This document shows, piece after piece, positions 57,941 through 64,000 of a stretch of DNA of 64,000 bases. The stretch is from an uncultured Pelagibacteraceae bacterium (lineage in GTDB: Bacteria > Pseudomonadota > Alphaproteobacteria > Pelagibacterales > Pelagibacteraceae), in assembly GCA_902554765.1 (NCBI GenBank), contig CACDPY010000001.1:62001-126000 (forward strand), in the 5' to 3' direction. Position 1 is the stretch's first letter. Each line of letters starts with the position of its first letter. Below the pieces are notes generated by a model, which was not told the DNA's origin, made no database searches, and saw only the letters and a program-made list of their open reading frames with translations. A program made the position numbers and the translations under genes.

Positions 57941-58216
57941 TTAATATGTTGGTGGTTTTTCATCCATTTTATAAACAGCTTTTATTTCGTCATTTGACGT
58001 ATCGCGAACCAGATTGAACCACTTTCTACATCCATGAATATGATTCCATCTTTCAAATTGAACTCCTTTGATATTTTTTCTCATAAAAAGATACTCCGCC
58101 CATTCATCATCACTTAATTCGGTAGGTTGTTTTGGTCTTATTATATGCGCTTCGCCACCTGCTTTGAATTCACTTTGATCACGTTCACCGCAAAAAGGAC
58201 AGTTTATTATAAACAT
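57941..58216 (-). CDS. soxD: Sarcosine oxidase subunit delta
   Basis: A 91-residue zinc-binding subunit. Cys6 and Cys9 in NCPFCGER and a second group near WNHIHGCRKWFNL (His59, His61 and Cys63) match the zinc site of the family. GEAHIIRPKQPTELSDDEWAEYLF is the conserved centre. It overlaps soxB by one base and lies 3 nt upstream of soxA. Confidence 0.94.
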   Translation of the reverse strand: MFIINCPFCGERDQSEFKAGGEAHIIRPKQPTELSDDEWAEYLFMRKNIKGVQFERWNHIHGCRKWFNLVRDTSNDEIKAVYKMDEKPPTY

Positions 58217-59469
58217 TAATGTGCCACTGCTGCTGCACCATGTTCATCAACAAGGTCACCACTTATAAATCGGTTAATATTAAAAGCAGCATTAAGTTTA
58301 TGAGGTTCATCATTCGCAATGGTATGTGCAAACAAATCACCTGATCCAGGTGTTGCTTTAAATCCACCGGTTCCCCATCCACAATTAAAATACAAACCTT
58401 TAATAGATGTTTTACTTATTATTGGGCTAGCATCAGGGCAAATGTCTACGATACCTCCCCATTGTCTTAACATTCTCATACGACTAAATATAGGATACAA
58501 TTCAAGTATTGCATTTAATGTACCCTCTACAATTTCATGGCTACCTTTTTGTGAATAAGAAATATAATCATCAGTACCAGCACCAATTACCAGTTCACCT
58601 TTATCAGACTGACTTACGTATGCATGTACAGCGTTTGACATTACTACTGTATCAATAATTGGTTTTACTGGTTCAGATACTAAAGCCTGTAATGGTTTGC
58701 TTTCTAAAGGCAGTCTAAGACCTGCCATATCAGCAATTACACTAGAATGACCAGCCGCAACAACACCTATCTTGTTAGTCTTAATAAAACCTTTTGTTGT
58801 TTCGATACCATCAACTTTATCACCATTTCTTTTAATACCTTTTACCTCACAATTTTGAATTATATCAACACCCATTGAATCTGCACCTCTCGCATAACCC
58901 CAAGCTACAGCATCATGTCTAGCTGTACCTGCTCTTTTTTGTAAAGTTCCACCTAAAACTGGATAACGAATATAAGGAGAGGTATTTATTATTGGGCAAA
59001 ATTTTTTAACTTGATCTGTGTTCAGATAAACCGCATCAATTCCATTTAATCTATTTGCGTGAGTTCTTCTTTTTAAATCTCTGACATCTTGAAGATTATG
59101 CGCAAGATTCATAACACCTCTTTGACTAAACATTACATTATAATTTAGTTCTTGAGATAAATTTTCCCAAATTTTTAATGCATGATCATAAAGTCCAGCA
59201 CTTGCATCCCATAAGTAGTTTGATCTTATAATTGTTGTATTTCTTCCTGTATTACCACCACCGATCCATCCTTTTTCTATTACAGCAATATTTTTCATAT
59301 TGTGTTTTTTTGCTAAGTAATAAGCCGTTGCTAGACCATGACCACCACCACCTACGATGACTGCTTCATATTCTTTTTTAGGCTCAGGGTCTTTCCAAGC
59401 TTTACCCCAATTTTCATGATGTGAAAAAGCATTTTTAATTAATGATAAAAATGAATATTTATTGCTCAT
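58216..59469 (-). CDS. soxB: Sarcosine oxidase subunit beta
   Basis: A 417-residue subunit that carries out sarcosine oxidation. The FAD-binding motif [19 protein letters not shown] is at about residues 38-56. His185 in [10 protein letters not shown] matches the covalent FMN-linked histidine of the Corynebacterium enzyme. The C-terminal [20 protein letters not shown] is the second flavin-contact region. It is the first gene of soxBDAG; a 140-nt gap to the previous gene should hold the promoter. It oxidises sarcosine, a product of glycine betaine and methylamine breakdown. Confidence 0.96.
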   Translation of the reverse strand: MSNKYSFLSLIKNAFSHHENWGKAWKDPEPKKEYEAVIVGGGGHGLATAYYLAKKHNMKNIAVIEKGWIGGGNTGRNTTIIRSNYLWDASAGLYDHALKIWENLSQELNYNVMFSQRGVMNLAHNLQDVRDLKRRTHANRLNGIDAVYLNTDQVKKFCPIINTSPYIRYPVLGGTLQKRAGTARHDAVAWGYARGADSMGVDIIQNCEVKGIKRNGDKVDGIETTKGFIKTNKIGVVAAGHSSVIADMAGLRLPLESKPLQALVSEPVKPIIDTVVMSNAVHAYVSQSDKGELVIGAGTDDYISYSQKGSHEIVEGTLNAILELYPIFSRMRMLRQWGGIVDICPDASPIISKTSIKGLYFNCGWGTGGFKATPGSGDLFAHTIANDEPHKLNAAFNINRFISGDLVDEHGAAAVAH

Positions 59470-59609
59470 AAATCAAAAGAATTAAAACATTAAAATACAA
59501 TTATCAACCACAAAGAATTTAATTAAGAAGGGATTTATCCAGTAAAAATTGGTTATAGATTGGTCAAAAAGTCTTACTTTATGTGCAAGGGATTTTAAAA
59601 TTGATTATT
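59470..59609 (-). promoter_or_regulatory. Intergenic region upstream of soxB
   Basis: The 140-nt gap before soxB presumably holds its promoter. I see no convincing -35/-10 pair. A 9-bp direct repeat AAGGGATTT occurs at 59528-59536 and 59587-59595 (59 bp apart) and could be a regulator site. I did not find the paired domain motifs of a glycine riboswitch. Confidence 0.3.
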
Positions 59610-60344
59610 TTATAATTTTGAAAATGGCATCCATATTTCTTTATCACAAAAAATAAGAGATGGACCACAAACACTCACAAGATAGTATCCATGATTTTCT
59701 AAAAAAGTAACAGCTTCTATATTTTTATAATTTAGAACTGAATAATTATCTTCATTTTTCCCTAAAAAAATCTCAACACAAATTAGTGGGATTTTATAAT
59801 TGATATTTTTAAGTTCCAAAACTAATTTTTCTTCAGCTCCCTCTATATCCATATTCAAAAAAAAAGGTTTAGAAAATTTTTTTTCACAAGCTGTTAAAAC
59901 TTCAGAAAGTTTGATCGTTTTAGCTTCATAATAAGATAAATTTTTTTTATCTATATCAGGTAAAGCAGTTTCATTTGCTGCATTTTTTTCTTTAAAATAA
60001 ATCTTTATTTTTTCTTCAGAGTATTCGTTTGTAACTATGGCAGAATTGATTACAAAATCCCTTGGTCTTATTCTATGCCAATTTTTAGTTTTATCAGTGC
60101 TTGGTTCAACAATTACCCCACACCAATTTTGCTGATATAATTTATATGTATTGCTATATAAGATTGGATTAAAACCACCTATATCAATGTAGTGTTGTTT
60201 TATTCTGTGTTTGGAAGCTATTCTTTGAATAATATTAATGATTATTTTTTCTTCTCCAAGCTGAGAAAAGTCAAAATTTGGTCTTTTCCAAGACTTAATT
60301 AAACTTAAAATTTTTGATGTAACATAATCTTTTATTAATGACAT
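59610..60344 (-). CDS. FkbM family methyltransferase (second copy type)
   Basis: A 244-residue SAM-dependent methyltransferase. YIDIGGFNPILYSNTYKLY (IDIGG at residues 53-57) is the SAM motif, WCGVIVEPSTDKT the second strand, and LNMDIEGAEEKLVLEL the FkbM acidic block. It differs clearly from the one at 1142 and is not a recent duplicate. The N-terminal FDFSQLGEEKIIINI is often seen in FkbM proteins of sugar or surface-polymer clusters. Substrate unknown. It stands alone upstream of the sox genes. Confidence 0.82.
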   Translation of the reverse strand: MSLIKDYVTSKILSLIKSWKRPNFDFSQLGEEKIIINIIQRIASKHRIKQHYIDIGGFNPILYSNTYKLYQQNWCGVIVEPSTDKTKNWHRIRPRDFVINSAIVTNEYSEEKIKIYFKEKNAANETALPDIDKKNLSYYEAKTIKLSEVLTACEKKFSKPFFLNMDIEGAEEKLVLELKNINYKIPLICVEIFLGKNEDNYSVLNYKNIEAVTFLENHGYYLVSVCGPSLIFCDKEIWMPFSKL

Positions 60345-60390
60345 ATACTATTATAATTTAAACATCTTTTATCTAAATTGATACATGATA

Positions 60391-60396
60391 TATAAT
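60391..60396 (+). promoter_or_regulatory. Candidate -10 element for tRNA-Ser
   Basis: A perfect TATAAT at 60391-60396 lies 14 nt before the tRNA-Ser 5' end, placing a start site near 60403. The -35 region at about 60368-60373 (TTTATC) is weak. Confidence 0.45.
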
Positions 60397-60410
60397 CATA
60401 TTTGATAAAT

Positions 60411-60502
60411 GGAAGAGTGGGTGAGAGGCTTAAACCAGTCGTTTGCTAAATGACCGTGCGAGGAAACTTGTACCGAGGGTTCGAATCCCTCCTCTTCCGC
60501 CA
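60411..60502 (+). tRNA. tRNA-Ser(GCU)
   Basis: A 92-nt class II tRNA. Acceptor arms GGAAGAG and CTCTTCC pair fully, the anticodon loop TTGCTAA gives GCT, a long variable arm is present, the T-arm reads GGGTTCGAATCCC, and CCA is encoded at 60500-60502. Its end is 3 nt from the stop of the convergent slt gene. Confidence 0.96.
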
Positions 60503-60505
60503 CAA

Positions 60506-62728
60506 TTAATACAGTGGATCGTTTTTAAAAAAATCTTTCATCTGTATTGGTTTTTGCTCTAATATATATCTATAAACGTTATAATTCTCTAAAACTCTTT
60601 GAACATAATTTCTTGTTTCTTTAAATTTAATTAGTTCAATCCAATCAACATAATTAATTTGATTTTTCTGAGGATTCTTATTTATTTTTTTCCAATATCT
60701 TACTCTCTTAGGGCCAGCATTGTAAGCTGCAATAGCAAAAGGGTAAGCACCTTCGTATTCAAGAATTAACCCAGCAATATAATGAGAACCTAAATTTATA
60801 TTATATTCAGGGTCAGTAGTTAATCTTGATTTTGAGTATGGAAGTTTTGCCTGTTTAGCAACTAATTTTGCAGTGTAAGGCATAAGTTGCATTAATCCTT
60901 TTGCACCTGCATGACTGTTCGCACTTAAGTCAAATTCACTCTCTTGTCTTATTAAAGATAATATAAAAGCATTTTCAGGGATTTTTCTACCATTAACATA
61001 TTTAGGTGTACCAATTATTGGATAATTATATTTATTATGAAATCTTTTTTCATATGAGGCTAATTTAGAAATTTGGATTGCAAAATCGAAACGATCAATA
61101 TTAGTTGCAAGTTCAGCTGCTAAAATTTCACTACCACTATTGATATTGTCATTAGCTAAATGTCTAAGTATATGTTTTGTATATTTGTCTTCATCAAGTT
61201 CATCTAATAGATAAATTAATTTAACAATTTCTTTTTTAAAAAAATAATCACGATATTCTTTTTCTACTTTTATATCTTTTGAAAGTTCAAAAGTATTATT
61301 TTTATCTAATTCCATAAAAGCTAATTGCCCGTAGTAAGTTGTTAGATAATTTGAAGCCTCTTTAAACCATTTAATTGATAAATCTTGATCACCTAGTTTT
61401 TTATAAGTTCTACCAAGCCAATAAGCTCCTCGAGCAACACTGATTGGATATCCAACGTTACTATAAAAATTCTCAAAATGATCTTTGGCTAATAAAGGAT
61501 CCTCTAAAAAACTTAAAGCTATCCATCCACTCATCCATTCAGCTGCAGCAAATTCAGGTCCTTCTGTCATCGCATGGTTACTTGATATTTTATATGCTAA
61601 TTCGTATTTTTTTTTATATATCAATGACCTCGAAATTATTTCTCTTTCTATCCACCATTTATCAGGGCGTACTAAGTAATCTTTTGTATTTTTAATCTTT
61701 AATAAGATTTCAACGGAACTATCAACTCTACCACGTTTTCTTCTCCACTTTAATCTATCATAATTCAATCCAGCATCATTTTTGAATTTGGCTGGTACCT
61801 TTGATATAGCTGTATCAACACCATAAGATTTACTCATTAATAACTGTCTAGCATTATATAAAAGTTCATAATCCTTAGGCAGATATCTTAATAATCTTTT
61901 TAAATCCCAATATTTGTTGTTCCAAGCAAGATAGTCGGCACGTTTTATATAATCGTCAGCATTTAGAAATTTCTTAAATTTTTTTCTATAAAATCTCAAT
62001 TCTGATTTTGTGAGATCTGCTGTAATCCATCCATCTTTTATAAATTTAGTTCCTTTTTCGATCTCACCAGTTAAAATATAACTTTCACCTAATATCATTT
62101 TACCAAAACCGCTTAGTGGTTCAGACGAGGCAAATGAATTTATAATTTTTTTTGGAGAGATTTTATCTGTCGATAATTTATGTTCTGCTAAATATTTTAC
62201 TCTACCAATCCTAGGATAATTTTCATTTTTATCAATAAATGTCTTATATTCATAATATGATGCCTGATTTCCTTTTGTGATTAAGTGTCTCCATTGAATA
62301 AAATTATATATTGATTTATCTTTTGCTTTGTTAGCAATCTTAAGAGCGTTTATCCATTTTCGTTTTTTCATCTCTGAAATAGCTTTATCAGCTAGATTAA
62401 AATCTTTTTTACTATAATATTTTGAAATTTTTACATCAGCTGTTTTTTTAGATCCCGAAATTTCAGAACCTGAAATTAAAGGTTTCTTTTTTGGTAATAT
62501 AAATTCATTCTTTTTGTCTTTCTTAACAACAATTTTTTTTTCAATTTTTTTAGTTTCAGACTGTTTAATTGGTTTTGGTAAAGGTCTTAAAATATCAATT
62601 AATAATTTTTTTTGGGTATCTTGTTTTGATTGAAATGGTTTTTTAGGAGGAATAATATCAGAAAGACAAATACTATTGATGCCAATTAAGTTAAACAAAA
62701 CTATAAAAAATACTATTTTTTTTGACAT
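60506..62728 (-). CDS. slt: Soluble lytic murein transglycosylase (Slt70 type)
   Basis: A 740-residue periplasmic enzyme that cleaves peptidoglycan with 1,6-anhydro-muramic acid formation. The signal peptide is SKKIVFFIVLFNLIGINS; a Lys/Pro-rich linker (KPIKQSETKKIEKK) and a long alpha-helical ring domain follow. The C-terminal lysozyme-like domain has LSLIRQESEFDLSANS with the catalytic Glu at about residue 595, GLMQLMPYTAKLVAKQ, and YPFAIAAYNAGPKRVRYW. An earlier in-frame ATG eight codons upstream is less likely than the ATG at 62728, which begins a proper signal peptide. Its stop lies 3 nt from tRNA-Ser. Confidence 0.92.
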   Translation of the reverse strand: MSKKIVFFIVLFNLIGINSICLSDIIPPKKPFQSKQDTQKKLLIDILRPLPKPIKQSETKKIEKKIVVKKDKKNEFILPKKKPLISGSEISGSKKTADVKISKYYSKKDFNLADKAISEMKKRKWINALKIANKAKDKSIYNFIQWRHLITKGNQASYYEYKTFIDKNENYPRIGRVKYLAEHKLSTDKISPKKIINSFASSEPLSGFGKMILGESYILTGEIEKGTKFIKDGWITADLTKSELRFYRKKFKKFLNADDYIKRADYLAWNNKYWDLKRLLRYLPKDYELLYNARQLLMSKSYGVDTAISKVPAKFKNDAGLNYDRLKWRRKRGRVDSSVEILLKIKNTKDYLVRPDKWWIEREIISRSLIYKKKYELAYKISSNHAMTEGPEFAAAEWMSGWIALSFLEDPLLAKDHFENFYSNVGYPISVARGAYWLGRTYKKLGDQDLSIKWFKEASNYLTTYYGQLAFMELDKNNTFELSKDIKVEKEYRDYFFKKEIVKLIYLLDELDEDKYTKHILRHLANDNINSGSEILAAELATNIDRFDFAIQISKLASYEKRFHNKYNYPIIGTPKYVNGRKIPENAFILSLIRQESEFDLSANSHAGAKGLMQLMPYTAKLVAKQAKLPYSKSRLTTDPEYNINLGSHYIAGLILEYEGAYPFAIAAYNAGPKRVRYWKKINKNPQKNQINYVDWIELIKFKETRNYVQRVLENYNVYRYILEQKPIQMKDFFKNDPLY

Positions 62729-62770
62729 AATCTTTACTATATGAATCAACAATCTATGTTATAAGTATTT

Positions 62771-63652
62771 ATGTTTAAAGGTTCAAATGTTGCTTTAGTT
62801 ACTCCATTTAAAAATGATAAACTTGATGATGATACTTATATCAAGTTGATACATTTTCACATTAAAAATGGTACAAATGGTTTAGTTCCAGCTGGAACGA
62901 CTGGAGAGTCACCAACTTTGAGCCATGATGAGCATGAAAGAGTTATAGAGCTCTGTGTCAAAGAAAGTAATAATCAAATACCCGTATTTGCAGGTACTGG
63001 ATCAAATTCAACAGAAGAAGCCATTTCTTTGACAACTCATGCAGAAAAAATTGGAGCTAATGGGGCACTCATAGTGACACCTTATTATAATAAGCCAACT
63101 CAAGAGGGTCTTTATCAACATTATAAAGCTATAAATGACAAATGTGGGATTCCAATATTAATCTATAACATTCCTGGAAGATCTGTAATTGACATGTCTG
63201 TTGATACAATGGCTAGATTATATGAACTCAAAAATATCATTGGTGTTAAAGATGCTACAGGTGATCTTAATAGAGTTGATGAAACTTTAAAAAAATTAGG
63301 AAAAGATTTTATTCAACTTACAGGAAATGATGATAACGCGCTAGAATTTAATAAAAGAGGTGGTGTTGGGGCGATTAGTGTAACAGCTAATATTGCACCA
63401 AAACTTTGTTCTGATTTCCAAAAATTTTCTATTATGAGGGATGAAAAATCAAAATTAGAAGCTGATAAACTTGATAAAATTTTACAACCAGTTCATCATT
63501 CAATGTTTGTTGAGAGCAATCCTAGTCCAGTAAAATATGCTGCTAAATTATTAGATCTCTGCCAAGATGATGTCAGATTACCTTTAGTTAAAGTAACAGA
63601 TCCGACAAAAGAAGTAATTAGAAAAGCTCTACAATCTGCAAAATTGATTTAA
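62771..63652 (+). CDS. dapA: 4-hydroxy-tetrahydrodipicolinate synthase
   Basis: Condenses pyruvate with aspartate semialdehyde in lysine and peptidoglycan-precursor synthesis. The 293 residues match the family. [15 protein letters not shown] (residues 41-55) binds pyruvate, Tyr132 in [13 protein letters not shown] and the Schiff-base lysine at about 160 in [12 protein letters not shown] are all in place. It overlaps smpB by one base (TAATG), a common dapA-smpB arrangement. Confidence 0.96.
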   Translation: MFKGSNVALVTPFKNDKLDDDTYIKLIHFHIKNGTNGLVPAGTTGESPTLSHDEHERVIELCVKESNNQIPVFAGTGSNSTEEAISLTTHAEKIGANGALIVTPYYNKPTQEGLYQHYKAINDKCGIPILIYNIPGRSVIDMSVDTMARLYELKNIIGVKDATGDLNRVDETLKKLGKDFIQLTGNDDNALEFNKRGGVGAISVTANIAPKLCSDFQKFSIMRDEKSKLEADKLDKILQPVHHSMFVESNPSPVKYAAKLLDLCQDDVRLPLVKVTDPTKEVIRKALQSAKLI

Positions 63653-64000
63653 TGAATAATAAAACCAATTCTGGTTTAAAAATAATTTGCTTAAATCGTA
63701 AAGCTAGTTTTAATTATTTTTTTGAAGATTTATTAGAAGCTGGCATAGTTCTTAAAGGTTCTGAAATAAAATCAATAAGAAATGGAAAGGTAAATATTGC
63801 AGACTCTTATGCTGTAGAAAAAAATGGAGAAATAGTTTTAATAAACTCACATATAGCTTCTTATAAACAAGCAAGTTTTTCAAATCACAAACCTATGGAT
63901 GAAAGAAAACTTCTTCTCAACAAAAAGGAAATTAATAAACTCATTGGTAAAATGCAAAGAGATGGTTTTACAATTGTACCAACTAAAATGTACTTTAAAA
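63652..64000 (+). CDS. smpB: SsrA-binding protein SmpB (3' end outside the window)
   Basis: The first 116 residues of the tmRNA-binding protein, which rescues stalled ribosomes with tm[39 protein letters not shown] matches the family OB fold (F-E-AGL-L-GTEVKSLR), and [20 protein letters not shown] is also typical. Only the C-terminal tail, about 35-45 residues, is missing because the window ends at 64000. It is coupled to dapA through TAATG. Confidence 0.93.
   Translation, partial: MNNKTNSGLKIICLNRKASFNYFFEDLLEAGIVLKGSEIKSIRNGKVNIADSYAVEKNGEIVLINSHIASYKQASFSNHKPMDERKLLLNKKEINKLIGKMQRDGFTIVPTKMYFK

Noticed and set aside
59470-59609. Glycine riboswitch upstream of soxB
   Set aside because: SAR11-like bacteria use glycine riboswitches elsewhere, so I looked for one here. 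The paired aptamer motifs are absent and the gap is too AT-rich and short for a tandem aptamer.
1-64000. CRISPR arrays, insertion sequences or prophage genes
   Set aside because: No regularly spaced repeats, transposase, integrase or phage structural genes were seen. The only mobile-type trace is the tRNA-Thr islet.

Overview
The window is AT-rich, gene-dense alphaproteobacterial DNA. Gene order, very short spacers, near absence of terminators, lysine-rich proteins and a heterotetrameric sarcosine oxidase all point to a streamlined marine bacterium of the Pelagibacterales (SAR11). No gap without a gene exceeds 300 bases. The organism call is inferred from gene content and style, not from a 16S gene.

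Layout. 1-3290: the tail of an unidentified gene, tRNA-Leu, NAD kinase, an FkbM-type methyltransferase and a multispanning membrane protein. 3291-4260: a small islet holding one lipoprotein gene, bounded by a 54-bp 3' fragment of tRNA-Thr and the intact tRNA-Thr, with 11-bp repeats just inside each end. 4290-5036: an RlmB-type rRNA methyltransferase. 5167-33836: one nearly continuous rightward block for translation and transcription: tRNA-Tyr, tRNA-Gly, tuf, tRNA-Trp, secE, nusG, rplKAJL, rpoBC, rpsLG, fusA, the S10 and spc clusters, secY, adk, rpsMK, rpoA and rplQ. Structured spacers lie before rpoB and rpsL, and a promoter-like site lies before rpsM.

33854-39763: an RluA-family pseudouridine synthase, lipB (minus), mgtE, panC (minus), galU and ugd; the last two make UDP-glucose and UDP-glucuronate. 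39768-46154 (minus): ruvX, pyrB, a dihydroorotase-like protein that has lost its metal-binding HxH motif, plsY, topA and a RidA protein. 46205-52805 (plus): gatCAB (tRNA amidotransferase), an O-methyltransferase, trhO, a MATE exporter and a secreted nuclease.

52802-59469 (minus): soxBDAG (sarcosine oxidase, which turns sarcosine into glycine plus a one-carbon unit on folate), followed by an amino-acid-type binding protein and permease without an ATPase gene. 59610-64000: a second FkbM methyltransferase, tRNA-Ser, a lytic transglycosylase, dapA and the start of smpB.

The most notable points are the tRNA-Thr-bounded islet with integrase-arm-like repeats, the apparently inactive dihydroorotase beside pyrB, the hairpins before rpoB and rpsL, and a permease whose N-terminus looks like a lipoprotein signal. 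No clearly new multi-gene system was found.
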